Made by a program: the position numbers and the translations under genes. The notes beneath the pieces were generated by a model. That model saw only the letters and a list, made by a program, of their open reading frames with translations. It was not told the DNA's origin and did no database searches. Source: Rhodococcoides fascians A25f (GTDB taxonomy: Bacteria > Actinomycetota > Actinomycetes > Mycobacteriales > Mycobacteriaceae). From it: 64,000 nucleotides of DNA. Positions 40,098 to 51,664 of this stretch are shown here, piece after piece. The DNA is taken from assembly GCF_000760935.2 (NCBI RefSeq), contig NZ_CP049744.1, forward strand, positions 3,379,501 to 3,443,500. Reading direction: 5' to 3'. How positions within the stretch are numbered: the first letter of the stretch is position 1; the number at the start of each line of letters is the position of its first letter.

Positions 40098-41129
40098 TCA
40101 GCCGAAGAACGCGGCGGCGTCGTCGTATCGGGTCTGCGGTACTCGTTTGAGCTGCTTGGTCGCCTCGGCCAGAGACACCAGGCCGATCTCCGTGCCCCGC
40201 AACGAGACCATCTTGCCGAAGTCGCCGGCGTGCGCCGCGTCGGTCGCGTTGACGCCGAACCGAGTCGCGAGCACACGGTCGTAGGGCGTGGGGGTTCCAC
40301 CGCGCTGGACGTGCCCGAGCACGGTGGTGCGAACCTCCTTGTTGATGCGACGTTCGATCTCGACACCGAGCTGGTGAGCGACTCCGGTGAATCGAACGTG
40401 ACCGAACTCGTCGATGCCGCCGTCGAGAAGCTTCATCGAGCCCTCCATCGGCTTGGCTCCCTCGGCGACGACGCAGATGAAATGTGAATCTCCACGCTGA
40501 AAACGCTTGCGCACCAAGGTGCATACTTCCTCGACGTCGAACGGCTGCTCCGGGATGAGCGTCATGTGCGAGCCCGACGCCAATCCGGCGTGCAGCGCAA
40601 TCCACCCCGCGTGCCGACCCATCACCTCGACGAGCATCACCCGCTGATGGGATTCGGCGGTGCTGTGCAGACGGTCGATCGCGTCGGTAGCGATCGTCAG
40701 TGCCGTGTCGAAGCCGAACGTGACGTCGGTGCAATCGATGTCGTTGTCGATGGTCTTGGGCACCCCGACCACAGGCACTCCCTCTTCGGACAACCACGCG
40801 GCAGCGGTGAGGGTTCCTTCGCCACCGATCGGAATCAACACGTCGATGCCGTTGTCTTCGAGGGTCTGCTTGACCCGATCGAGTCCGGCACGCAACACAT
40901 CCGGGTTGGTGCGCGCGGTGCCGAGCATCGTGCCACCCTTGGTGAGCAACCGGTCGTTCCGGTCGTCGTTGCGCAGTTGCACGCGGCGATCTTCGAGAAG
41001 GCCGCGCCATCCGTCCTGGAAGCCGACGACCGTGGAGCCGTACCGCGCGTCAGCGGTACGAACCACTGCGCGGATCACCGCATTGAGCCCTGGGCAATCG
41101 CCGCCTCCGGTCAGAACTCCGATGCGCAT
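40098..41129 (-). CDS. pfkA: 6-phosphofructokinase
   Basis: 343 aa. N-terminal [13 protein letters not shown] binds nucleotide. The catalytic region is VPKTIDNDI, with the base Asp. The specificity positions are Gly105 in IGGEGT and Lys125 in PKTIDND, the combination found in ATP-dependent actinobacterial enzymes; pyrophosphate-dependent enzymes usually have Asp at the first. It commits fructose 6-phosphate to glycolysis. AGAGAGGCGA precedes the ATG. Confidence 0.97.
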   Translation of the reverse strand: MRIGVLTGGGDCPGLNAVIRAVVRTADARYGSTVVGFQDGWRGLLEDRRVQLRNDDRNDRLLTKGGTMLGTARTNPDVLRAGLDRVKQTLEDNGIDVLIPIGGEGTLTAAAWLSEEGVPVVGVPKTIDNDIDCTDVTFGFDTALTIATDAIDRLHSTAESHQRVMLVEVMGRHAGWIALHAGLASGSHMTLIPEQPFDVEEVCTLVRKRFQRGDSHFICVVAEGAKPMEGSMKLLDGGIDEFGHVRFTGVAHQLGVEIERRINKEVRTTVLGHVQRGGTPTPYDRVLATRFGVNATDAAHAGDFGKMVSLRGTEIGLVSLAEATKQLKRVPQTRYDDAAAFFG

Positions 41130-41230
41130 CGATTTTCGCCTCTCTGCTTACGGATCCGTGAAGTGGACCCGATGACGGTCGTCAGCCTAATGGGGCGTGG
41201 TGTGGTGCGCGCGTCGGTACCGCCCGCCGC

Positions 41231-41893
41231 TCACTTCGGCGTCACGACGCCGGTCTCGTAGGCCAGCACCACAGCCTGGGCACGATCGCGTAGGCCGAGC
41301 TTGGCCAAGACCTTGCCCACATGGGTTTTGACGGTCTGTTCGGCCAGGAACAGCGAGCCCGCGATCTCGGAATTGGACATGCCGGTGGCGATGAGTTCGA
41401 GCACCTCGCGTTCACGCGGAGTCAGATCGCTCAGACGCGGCGACGTGTGGCGGCGCGTTCCGCGGCGGGCGGTGACGTCCGCGATGAGCCGTCTGGTCAC
41501 CGACGGTGCCAGCAGGGCATCGCCGGCGGCGACGACACGCACGCCTCGAATCAGCTCCTCGGCCGGCGCATCCTTGAGCAGAAAGCCGCTCGCGCCGAGC
41601 GCCAGCGCCTCGTAGACATAGTCGTCGATGTCGAATGTCGTCAGCATCAGGATGCGCACCGGCGACGGGAGGGAGGCGGACAGGATTGCTCGCGCGGCAT
41701 CGAGACCGTTCATCTCCGGCATCCGAACGTCCATCAGCACCACATCGGGCAACAGGCGAGCTACCTCGCTTACCGCCGTCCTGCCGTTGTCGGCGTCCCC
41801 GATCACCGAGATGTCGGCCTGAGCGCCGAGAAGGGCACCGAACCCCTGCCGCACCATCGCCTGGTCGTCGGCGATGAACACCGTGGTAGCCAC
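41231..41893 (-). CDS. NarL/LuxR-family response regulator
   Basis: 220 aa. Receiver domain with D9-D10, phospho-acceptor D55, T85-T86 and K107; LuxR-type helix-turn-helix at about 155-215 (LTPREREVLELIATGMSNSEIA). It lies 10 nt after the sensor kinase gene on the same strand, one operon. The targets are unknown; the divergent lipase-like operon starting at 43305 is the natural candidate. Confidence 0.95.
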   Translation of the reverse strand: MATTVFIADDQAMVRQGFGALLGAQADISVIGDADNGRTAVSEVARLLPDVVLMDVRMPEMNGLDAARAILSASLPSPVRILMLTTFDIDDYVYEALALGASGFLLKDAPAEELIRGVRVVAAGDALLAPSVTRRLIADVTARRGTRRHTSPRLSDLTPREREVLELIATGMSNSEIAGSLFLAEQTVKTHVGKVLAKLGLRDRAQAVVLAYETGVVTPK

Positions 41894-41903
41894 GCCCGTC
41901 AGC

Positions 41904-43139
41904 CTAGGCGAGTTCGTCCGCGACCGTCGATGCCGTCGAGGTCGGCATGCCGTTCGGAACGTGCACCGCGACCTCGAATCCGCCGTCCGGTAGGGCGGAA
42001 GCGTGCAGCCACCCGTGTGCTGCCCGCGCTCGGTCTCGCATGCCCGCTATCCCGTGCCCTCCGGTATCCGATCCAGCGGTAGGTCCACCGATCTTCGGTG
42101 ACGGCGCATTGACCACGGTCATCACGACGGTGCTCGGCCCCACCGTGATCTCGACGGTCACGGCAGCCTCTGGGGCATGGCGCGCAGCATTGGACAACGA
42201 CTCCTGGAGGATTCTGTAGAGCGCCAAACCTGTTGTGTCGGAGATCGATTCGATCGGTCCGGTGATGTTCCAGCGCACGTCCATCCCGGCCTTGCGGCTC
42301 GCGTGAAGGGCGCGTTCGAGATCGAGTGCGTTCGGTGCCGGTGCGTCCTGCCACGGCTGCCCATCACTGCGGAGTACGCCGAGCATTCCCCTGATCTCGT
42401 TGAGCGCCTCGCGCGCCGTGGCACCGATCGACGCGAATTCCAGCGCGGCGGCCTCGGATACGTCGTCGAGTCGATACGGCGCACTCTGCGCCTGCACGAC
42501 CACCATCGACATGTGATGTGCAACGACGTCGTGCAGATCCCGAGCGATCTTCGCCTTCTCCTCGAGAACCGTGCGCCTGGTGCGCTCGAGTTCGCTGACC
42601 TCCTCCTGCTGGGCAAGTTGCCTGCGGGAGAGGACGAGCCAGCGGATCAACAGTCCGAACACGACGACCGCCGTGAGACCGACCGACCAACCGACTCCGT
42701 CCGAGCCCGGCATGTACGCGAAGAACACCAGCATGCTGGCCAACCAGGCCAGCAGCAGCACCGAAGGCGGAGACCGCAACGCGACGGCGAACAGCAGCGA
42801 CAACAGGACGAGAATGTGCACTACCTGCCACGGATAGTCGTACCCCGGAGTGCGGTCGAACGCTACCGGAATGACCAGAGCGGACAGCGCCGACACCGCC
42901 CACCCCAACGCGGGATTGACTCGAATCAGCACGAACGGGAAGGCCGCGAGGGCGCCGACGATAGGCATCAACGGCCCCGAGACCTGATGGGTGACCGGCA
43001 GTGTCGGCCATGCGATCGAATACAGCACCGCACCGACGACAACGATCAGCGCGTCGACCGAACGGACGCCGGCAATTCGAGTCGGTATCCGACGCCTCGC
43101 CGCTCCGGGCTTCGATTCTCCTGATCTGTTCTTGCGCAC
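41904..43139 (-). CDS. NarL-type sensor histidine kinase (HisKA_3)
   Basis: 411 aa. Five or six hydrophobic helices between residues 27 and 170 replace a large sensor domain, so the stimulus is probably in the membrane. A short coiled coil (170-195) leads to the HisKA_3 helix KIARDLHDVVAHHMS with H203, and then an HATPase domain (LQESLSNAARHAP; GGHGIAGMRDRA). GTG 43139 is 6 nt after a TAGGCT -10 box. It is divergent from the phospholipase-like gene with a 165-nt spacer. Confidence 0.95.
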   Translation of the reverse strand: MRKNRSGESKPGAARRRIPTRIAGVRSVDALIVVVGAVLYSIAWPTLPVTHQVSGPLMPIVGALAAFPFVLIRVNPALGWAVSALSALVIPVAFDRTPGYDYPWQVVHILVLLSLLFAVALRSPPSVLLLAWLASMLVFFAYMPGSDGVGWSVGLTAVVVFGLLIRWLVLSRRQLAQQEEVSELERTRRTVLEEKAKIARDLHDVVAHHMSMVVVQAQSAPYRLDDVSEAAALEFASIGATAREALNEIRGMLGVLRSDGQPWQDAPAPNALDLERALHASRKAGMDVRWNITGPIESISDTTGLALYRILQESLSNAARHAPEAAVTVEITVGPSTVVMTVVNAPSPKIGGPTAGSDTGGHGIAGMRDRARAAHGWLHASALPDGGFEVAVHVPNGMPTSTASTVADELA

Positions 43140-43145
43140 GGACCG

Positions 43146-43151
43146 AGCCTA
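43146..43151 (-). promoter_or_regulatory. -10 box TAGGCT, leaderless-type start of the kinase-regulator operon
   Basis: TAGGCT on the minus strand, 6 nt before GTG 43139; no Shine-Dalgarno sequence. Confidence 0.5.
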
Positions 43152-43304
43152 GGGAGTGTGGGCCGACGAGGACGTCATACCTGAGTATCAGTTCCGCACA
43201 CACCTTAGGTATCGAACCGGCCGCACACCGAGACCGCCGGTCACTGCAGAACGAGACCTCGGCGCGATGCTCGTCGAGCATCTCGCTTCGTAGCGTCGAA
43301 TGCC

Positions 43305-43952
43305 ATGAACAGGAACACTTCTCGCATCGCGATGTGCATCGGCGCAGCCACGATAGCGGTGATTGCTACCACCGGTGCCGCGTCGTCCCCACCGTCCGCA
43401 CCCGACAGGACATCGCCCGTCGCCGTAGCAGTGCACGCGCTCGTCGCCGAGTCGGCAGATGCGGCGACCCGAGCGATCCCCGCCGACTTCGCATCGGTGA
43501 TGGGCTACCGACCGATAGTGCTCGACGCCATGGCAGAGAATCCTCACGGGGACTGTTCTTCGCCCGTGCCGCTGCCATCGGAATTCGAACCCTCCTGCAA
43601 GGCACACGATCTGGGCTACGACCTCTTACGGTATGCCGCTGCGACAGGCAAGACCGTGGACCCGCACTGGCGCCGAGCCATCGATGGTCAGCTGGAAAGC
43701 CGTCTGCACGCCGCCTGCATCGAGCGAACCGATGACGGATCCCGCCGGGCGTGCGACGCCGCCGCATCGGTGGCCGCGGCGGCCGTGGACATGAATTCGT
43801 GGCGGCAGTCGTTCGGCGCACCGGTGGCCGAACCCGCACTGCCGATCGCGCTGGGCGGCGCAGCCTTTGCCCTGATGACGCTTTCGGCTCTACTGACGGG
43901 CCGATACATGCGCACACGAGTATCGGTACCCGAGATCGGCGAACACGCATGA
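43305..43952 (+). CDS. prokaryotic phospholipase A2-like protein, secreted and membrane-anchored
   Basis: 215 aa. Signal-like hydrophobic N-terminus (about 8-27), a mature domain, then a C-terminal transmembrane helix (about 180-198) with a short basic tail. The domain carries the catalytic dyad of bacterial PLA2: SCKAHDLGYD with H101-D102, preceded by HGDCSS, which matches the calcium loop. It has four Cys (84, 98, 138, 150) that could form the two disulphides of the family. Streptomyces relatives hydrolyse the sn-2 ester of phospholipids. The stop overlaps the start of the next gene (ATGA). Activity is inferred from the motif only. Confidence 0.78.
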   Translation: MNRNTSRIAMCIGAATIAVIATTGAASSPPSAPDRTSPVAVAVHALVAESADAATRAIPADFASVMGYRPIVLDAMAENPHGDCSSPVPLPSEFEPSCKAHDLGYDLLRYAAATGKTVDPHWRRAIDGQLESRLHAACIERTDDGSRRACDAAASVAAAAVDMNSWRQSFGAPVAEPALPIALGGAAFALMTLSALLTGRYMRTRVSVPEIGEHA

Positions 43953-45349
43953 TCGCCTCGATCACCGGATCCTCCGGGCGTATCGGCTCTGCTGGGACTG
44001 CTGTTGCACCGCCACTCTCGACGGAAATACGGCTGCCACGAATCGGGACCTCGATTGCGCTCACAGCTGCAGTGTCGATGTCGTCGGCTCCTGGGCTGCT
44101 CCCCCGTCCAGCCGTCACCCAGGCACTGTTGATCGGCGTATCGATGGCGATCGCGCTCGCCCTCGCATGGTCGGCCCGGCACGCTCTCGGCACGCGGCGA
44201 CCCGCCGGCTTCGGCGCGCGGGCGTGGGCAGCGGGCACGGGAACGCTGATCTCGATCGGTGCGGTGTACTCGAATATTTTGTGGCAGAACACATTGCGAG
44301 CCGCGATGGCCACCCCTGCAGTGGACTGGCACTACGCCGTCGACGTCGTCGGTGGAGCGGCGTGCGTCGCTCTCACCCTGTGGGCAATCGGACTCGCCAC
44401 CCGGAGAGCGTGCACTGCGCTCGGCGGTGTGCGATCGGTCGTTCTGATCGCTGTCGTCGGAGTGCTGTCGTACGTTGTTGCCGCGCCCGCGCTCTGGTCG
44501 GCAATGTCCAGTTCTTTCTCGGCTTCGAACTCGGTGATGGACGACACGGTGACCGCTCCGATTACGACAACGAGATCAGGTGGTCCCGACTCGCTCGTTC
44601 CGTGGGGCACGCTGGGCAGAGAAGGCAGAAAGTTCGTGTCCGGCGGTTTCGTCCCCGGTTCCGTACGAACGTACGTCGGCCTCGACTCGGCACCCTCGCT
44701 CGATCGACGCGTCGCGTTGGCCGTCGCGGACATGGAACGCGCGGGCGCTTTCGATCGCAGTGTGGTGGTCGTCGCGATACCGACCGGATCGGGCTGGGTG
44801 GACGAGAACGCGGTCACGGGTGCCGAAAGCAGATTCGGCGGGGATGTCGCGACCGTGGCCGTGCAGTACTCGAACAAGCCGAGCTGGGCGACGTTCATGT
44901 TCGCCGAGGACGATGCACGCAGCTCGGCCGAGGCAGTTGCACGCGCAGTCGCTGCGCGGGCAGCCACGACATCGTCACCGCCGCAGATCGTCGTGTACGG
45001 CCAGAGTCTGGGGGCGGTAGCGGGCAGCGACACCTATCTGTCTCTTCGTCGGACCGATCCGCTCGTCTGCGGAGCAGTGTGGGCAGGTCCACCCGCCGGA
45101 GCCGTGAACACCGACGGCGCAACGGTGCTCGCCAATTCCTCGGACCCCGTCGTCCGATGGTCTGCAGATCTGCTGTGGTCGGCTCCCGATCCAACGGCAA
45201 CTCGTCACGATGCGCCGACGCCGATGTGGCTACCGCTCGTCAGCTTCGTCCAGACGTCCGTCGATCTGGCTGCGGCCCTCGACGTGGAGGCCGGTCACGG
45301 CCATCGATACGGAATCGACCAGGGCACCGACATGCCACTGTGCCGGTGA
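43949..45349 (+). CDS. membrane-bound alpha/beta hydrolase (Abhydrolase_9 type)
   Basis: 466 aa. The N-terminal 190 residues hold four or five hydrophobic helices. The C-terminal part is the actinobacterial alpha/beta-hydrolase domain with the nucleophile elbow VVYGQSLGAVAG (S353) and WVDENAVTG and YSNKPSW segments typical of the family; a C-terminal His in GHRYGIDQG may complete the triad. The substrate is not known. The start overlaps the phospholipase-like gene by 4 nt, so the two are co-translated and probably act together at the membrane. It ends 30 nt before the convergent esterase gene. Confidence 0.82.
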   Translation: MIASITGSSGRIGSAGTAVAPPLSTEIRLPRIGTSIALTAAVSMSSAPGLLPRPAVTQALLIGVSMAIALALAWSARHALGTRRPAGFGARAWAAGTGTLISIGAVYSNILWQNTLRAAMATPAVDWHYAVDVVGGAACVALTLWAIGLATRRACTALGGVRSVVLIAVVGVLSYVVAAPALWSAMSSSFSASNSVMDDTVTAPITTTRSGGPDSLVPWGTLGREGRKFVSGGFVPGSVRTYVGLDSAPSLDRRVALAVADMERAGAFDRSVVVVAIPTGSGWVDENAVTGAESRFGGDVATVAVQYSNKPSWATFMFAEDDARSSAEAVARAVAARAATTSSPPQIVVYGQSLGAVAGSDTYLSLRRTDPLVCGAVWAGPPAGAVNTDGATVLANSSDPVVRWSADLLWSAPDPTATRHDAPTPMWLPLVSFVQTSVDLAAALDVEAGHGHRYGIDQGTDMPLCR

Positions 45350-45378
45350 CGACCGGCCTCGTGTCGCTGTGCCGGTGA
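45338..45378. repeat. 12-bp direct repeat at the end of the hydrolase gene
   Basis: CTGTGCCGGTGA at 45338-45349 (the last codons and stop of the hydrolase) recurs at 45367-45378 in the convergent spacer. Probably a small duplication. Confidence 0.8.
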
Positions 45379-45379
45379 G

Positions 45380-46462
45380 TCAGTCGAGCAGTCCCAATCG
45401 TTCTCCGAGCCAGTCCATCTCGTGTTCCAGGGCCGGAGCCCATACCTGCATCGAGTGTCCGCCGGGTAACTCGCTGTAGTGAACGTCGAGACCGGCAGCC
45501 GTAGCAGCCTCGAAGGCCCGCTCGGTCTGCGGCCGGAATTCTTCGTCGTCGGAACCGGCGACAAAGGCACCGGCCGAATCGGGAAAGCTGTTACGCGACA
45601 GTATGTTCAATGGCGTCGAGCGTTCGAATCGAGCCTCGTTCGCCGGAGTGTCCGCTCCGAATGCTGCGGCAACCGATTCGCTTCTCGTGCCGCGACGTTG
45701 CTCGTCCTCACCGGAGATATCCAGAAACGTCGGGTACACCGACGGTGCAGTCACCGCAAGCTGCAGGGCGCAGGTTCCTCCGTAGGAGTACCCGCCGACC
45801 GCCCATGCCCGTGGATCCGGGGACGCCCGGAAATTCGACCGAACCCATTGCGGCACATCGACAGAGAGGTAGGTCGCCGCATTTCCGAGGTCCGAGTCCA
45901 TGCACATCGGATTGGCCTCGGTGTCACCGAGACCGTCGGCAACGACGACGATCGGGGCAGCACCCTCGTGACGGGCCGCGAAAGCGTCCATCGTCTGCAT
46001 CAAGCGGCCACCCTCGATCCAGTCGACGACGTGACCGGGTTGGCCGGTGAGCAGCACCAGCACCGGCAGGTCGTCGGCACCGGCGTCGTACGAGGCCGGA
46101 AGGTAGATCGTCGCGGGCCGCGCGTCGAAGTGCGACACCGTGCCGGGCACCTCGAGATCGACCAGTCTGCCGTGGCCCTCGACCGGAACGACAGGTTGAC
46201 GCCCCAGAGCGAGTGCCGCCGTCGGATACCGGGTGACGGTCAGATTGGTGAGCACGGCGGCTGCAACCAGTACCGCTGCCAGCAGACCGAGGGCACTCAG
46301 CGAACCGAACAACGGCCCGAGCCCCGAGCCGCGCCGAACCCGCACGACGACGGCACCGATCGTGGCCAGCGACAGTACCGCCGCCACCGTCAGTGCGACT
46401 GTCGGCACGGCACCGGAGAGCAGAGGTAGATGAGCCAGGTCTGCAGCCCACCGATGGAGCAC
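45380..46462 (-). CDS. membrane-anchored esterase (esterase D / mycolyltransferase-like fold)
   Basis: 360 aa. Two hydrophobic helices (about 19-41 and 53-73), then an alpha/beta-hydrolase domain of the esterase D/antigen 85 group: nucleophile GGYSYGG (S226) and a C-terminal GGHSMQVW with the likely catalytic His. It faces the outside. Substrates could be acyl or mycoloyl esters; no evidence separates them. GTG start 6 nt after the gatA stop on the same strand, with GAGGTAG in between, so it is probably a tail gene of the gatCA operon despite its different role. Confidence 0.83.
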   Translation of the reverse strand: MLHRWAADLAHLPLLSGAVPTVALTVAAVLSLATIGAVVVRVRRGSGLGPLFGSLSALGLLAAVLVAAAVLTNLTVTRYPTAALALGRQPVVPVEGHGRLVDLEVPGTVSHFDARPATIYLPASYDAGADDLPVLVLLTGQPGHVVDWIEGGRLMQTMDAFAARHEGAAPIVVVADGLGDTEANPMCMDSDLGNAATYLSVDVPQWVRSNFRASPDPRAWAVGGYSYGGTCALQLAVTAPSVYPTFLDISGEDEQRRGTRSESVAAAFGADTPANEARFERSTPLNILSRNSFPDSAGAFVAGSDDEEFRPQTERAFEAATAAGLDVHYSELPGGHSMQVWAPALEHEMDWLGERLGLLD

Positions 46463-46468
46463 CTCGTA

Positions 46469-47941
46469 CTACCTCAGATCGCCGCGAGCGGCCTCGTAGG
46501 CGGCGCCGACACGGTAGAGACGTTCGTCCGCGAACGCTGGAGCCATGATCTGAAGTCCCACGGGCAGACCGTCCTCGGTGGCAAGACCCGACGGCACCGA
46601 CATCGCGCAGTGGCCCGCGAGGTTCGTCGGCAGCGTGCACAGGTCGTTGAGGTACATCGCCATCGGATCGTCCACCTTCTCCCCCAACGGGAATGCCGTT
46701 GTCGGGGTCGTCGGTGACACCAGCACGTCGACCTTGTCGTAGGCGGCATCGAAGTCGCGTGCAATGAGGGTGCGCACCTTCAGTGCCGAACCGTAGTAGG
46801 CGTCGTAGTATCCGGCCGAGAGTGCGTACGTTCCGATCATGATGCGGCGCTTGACTTCCGGCCCGAACCCTTCGGCACGCGTGATGGCCATGACCTGCTC
46901 GGCGCTGTGCTTGCCGTCGTCACCGGCCCGCAAGCCGTATCGCATACCGTCGAACCGAGCGAGGTTGGACGACACCTCGGACGGCAGAATCAGGTAGTAC
47001 GCGGCCAACGCGTGCACGAAATTGGGGCACGAGACCTCGACGACCTCGGCACCGAGTTCGGTGAGTGTGGTCACCGCGGCATCGAAGGACGAGATCACAC
47101 CGGGCTGGTAACTGTCGGAATGCAATTCCTTGACGACCCCGACGCGAACGCCCGACAGGTCGCCGCGAGCACCCTCTCGTGCCGCTGCGACGACGGGCCG
47201 AACTGCCGTGTCGACGGACGTGGAGTCCCGCGGATCGTATCCGGCGATCACCTCGTGCAGCAGCGCGGTATCGAGCACCGTGCGCCCGCACGGACCACCC
47301 TGGTCGAGCGAGGACGCACAGGCGATCAAACCGTAGCGCGACACGCTGCCGTAGGTCGGCTTGGTTCCCACGGTGCCGGTCAGTGCGGCCGGCTGGCGAA
47401 TGGATCCGCCGGTGTCGGTGCCGATGGCCAACGGTGCCTGGTACGAGGCGAGCGCCGCCGCGCTACCACCCCCCGAGCCACCGGGGATCCGGGTTGTGTC
47501 CCACGGGTTCTTGGTCGGCCCGTACGCGGAGTTCTCGGTCGACGAGCCCATCGCGAACTCGTCCATGTTGGTCTTGCCCAGCACCGGGATACCCGCTGCG
47601 CGCAGCTTCGAGGTCAATGTCGCGTCGTACGGCGAAACCCAGCCGTCGAGGATCTTCGAGCCGGCCGTCGTCGGCATGTCGGTCGTGGTGAACACGTCCT
47701 TGAGAGCCAACGGGACCCCGGCCAGAGCGGACGCGGGCGCACGACCTGCAGACAGTCCCGCGTCGACGTCGGTCGCCGCGGACAGTGCCTCGACCGATGC
47801 GACATGCAGGAATGCATGCAGGTCTCCATCGACCTCCGAGATCCGGTCGAGATGCGCCTGGGTCACCTCCACAGCGCTGATCTCGCGCGCGTGAATTCGG
47901 GTGGCGAGCTCGGATGCATCGAGCTTCGTCAGGTCGGTCAT
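46469..47941 (-). CDS. gatA: glutamyl-tRNA(Gln) amidotransferase subunit A
   Basis: 490 aa amidase-signature enzyme that frees ammonia from glutamine and passes it to GatB. The Ser-cisSer-Lys triad is K81 (ALKDVF), S156 (PGGSGGGSA) and S180 ([12 protein letters not shown]). ATG overlaps the gatC stop (ATGA). Together with gatC and the distant gatB it forms the complex needed because no GlnRS is expected in this organism. Confidence 0.98.
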   Translation of the reverse strand: MTDLTKLDASELATRIHAREISAVEVTQAHLDRISEVDGDLHAFLHVASVEALSAATDVDAGLSAGRAPASALAGVPLALKDVFTTTDMPTTAGSKILDGWVSPYDATLTSKLRAAGIPVLGKTNMDEFAMGSSTENSAYGPTKNPWDTTRIPGGSGGGSAAALASYQAPLAIGTDTGGSIRQPAALTGTVGTKPTYGSVSRYGLIACASSLDQGGPCGRTVLDTALLHEVIAGYDPRDSTSVDTAVRPVVAAAREGARGDLSGVRVGVVKELHSDSYQPGVISSFDAAVTTLTELGAEVVEVSCPNFVHALAAYYLILPSEVSSNLARFDGMRYGLRAGDDGKHSAEQVMAITRAEGFGPEVKRRIMIGTYALSAGYYDAYYGSALKVRTLIARDFDAAYDKVDVLVSPTTPTTAFPLGEKVDDPMAMYLNDLCTLPTNLAGHCAMSVPSGLATEDGLPVGLQIMAPAFADERLYRVGAAYEAARGDLR

Positions 47942-48237
47942 TCGCTCTCTCCCAGAATCTGCGGTACCGCGAAACGGCCCTCTTCCGCGTTCGGTGCGCC
48001 GGCGAGCGACTGCTCCGGCGTCAGTCCGGGAACGGTCGTGTCGGGGCGGGTCACGTTGACGATCTCGCTGGGGTTGGCCGTCGGCGGAACATCGTCGGTA
48101 GCCACCTCCGCCACGGCTTTGACGTGGTGGAGAATCGAATCCAGCTGACCGGCGAACTCGTCGAGTTCGGCGTCGCTGAGAGCCAAGCGCGACAGCCGGG
48201 CGAGGTGAGCGACCTCGTCGCGGGAGATGTCAGGCAC
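47938..48237 (-). CDS. gatC: glutamyl-tRNA(Gln) amidotransferase subunit C
   Basis: 99 aa, usual length. It begins [19 protein letters not shown], the conserved helix, and ends in a region that wraps around GatA. GTG 48237 has AGGGG eight nt upstream, better than the in-frame GTG at 48255. It stabilises the GatA-GatB interface. First gene of gatC-gatA-(esterase); a TACAGT -10 box lies at 48256-48261. Confidence 0.95.
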   Translation of the reverse strand: MPDISRDEVAHLARLSRLALSDAELDEFAGQLDSILHHVKAVAEVATDDVPPTANPSEIVNVTRPDTTVPGLTPEQSLAGAPNAEEGRFAVPQILGESE

Positions 48238-48543
48238 CGCGTGGACCCCTTTCACACTGTAGGAGTGGAGCCGGACGAAACGACCCCATGTTTGTGCAGC
48301 GCGAACCGAACGGGTCCGCGAACGACGTCCAGCCTAGTGCGGAACGTCGCGCAGGCTTCACGCACTCCTCGTGGGCGCTCCGGGTGTCAGAATTGTCACT
48401 GCCCGCGTTGCGGGACGTGCCGAACAGGTCGAAGATGCAAGGATTGCTCGCGCCGGGGTGCACATGTTCCCTTTCCGCCCGTCAGCATCGATTCGCTGCG
48501 CGGAGGTGGCCGTAGTACGCCAGAAGTCGAAAGGGAGCGTGAC
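48238..48543. other. 306-nt divergent intergenic region between gatC and the ACT gene
   Basis: It holds the gatC promoter (-10 TACAGT at 48256-48261, minus strand), a small CCCGC-GTT-GCGGG hairpin at 48402-48414, and the ribosome-binding site AAAGGGAG of the ACT gene. Open frames here have no family resemblance, and I see no RNA gene or riboswitch. Confidence 0.5.
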
Positions 48544-49194
48544 ATGTCCTACCTGCTCCGCGTTCAACTGCCGGACCGGCCGGGCAGTCTCGGATCGTTG
48601 GCCGTCGCGCTCGGTTCGGTCGGCGCAGACATCCTCTCCCTCGACGTCATCGAACGCGGTGACGGATACGCGGTCGACGATCTGGTGGTCGACGTCGCGC
48701 CCGGTTCCCTTCCCGACACGCTGATCACGGCCGCCGAGAACCTCGACGATGTCCGGGTCGATTCCATCCGGCCGTACACCGGAGTCCTCGACACCCACCG
48801 CGAACTGGAATTGATCGATCGCGTCGCCGCTGCATCCGACGACCGACTGCAGGTACTGGTCGATGGCGCCCCTCGGGTTCTACGAGTGGGGTGGAGCACC
48901 GTGGTGGCCACCAACGCACACGGCCCGTTCCGCCTGGTGGGTAGCTCCGGAGCACCCGAGACCCACGCCGCAGAGCTGCCGTGGTTCCCGTTGGCGGCTC
49001 CCGCTGCGCTGGACGCAGATGCAGAATGGGTTCCGCAGGTGTGGCGAGACATGGATACCCAGATCGCCGCCGCCCCGCTCGGAAACACCGGCACCGTACT
49101 CATGCTGGGAAGGCCGGGTGGGCCGGAGTTCAGACCGTCGGAGGTTGCCCGGCTCGGTTACCTCGCCGGCATCGTGGCCACCGTACTGACCTGA
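48544..49194 (+). CDS. ACT-domain amino-acid-binding protein
   Basis: 216 aa. An N-terminal ACT domain (about 1-75: LRVQLPDRPGSLGSLAVALG, then DVIERGDGYAVDDLVVDV) joins a second domain (about 85-216) of GAF-like pattern. No catalytic domain is attached, so it should sense an amino acid or small ligand and act on a partner. The orthologous gene (Rv3013) has the same place between gatC and ligA. AAAGGGAG upstream of the ATG fixes the start. Confidence 0.9.
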   Translation: MSYLLRVQLPDRPGSLGSLAVALGSVGADILSLDVIERGDGYAVDDLVVDVAPGSLPDTLITAAENLDDVRVDSIRPYTGVLDTHRELELIDRVAAASDDRLQVLVDGAPRVLRVGWSTVVATNAHGPFRLVGSSGAPETHAAELPWFPLAAPAALDADAEWVPQVWRDMDTQIAAAPLGNTGTVLMLGRPGGPEFRPSEVARLGYLAGIVATVLT

Positions 49195-49209
49195 CGCTGT
49201 CGCATCACG

Positions 49210-51598
<2,389 letters not shown>

Positions 51599-51664
51599 CG
51601 GACGATCATCGCAGAGGTCTCGGGCGAGCACACCGGCGCACCGCGCTACGGGCACAGTGCGGAC

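Noticed and set aside
48371..48724. An open frame at the start of the ACT gene in another frame
   Set aside because: It overlaps the ACT gene out of frame, and its sequence has no family character.
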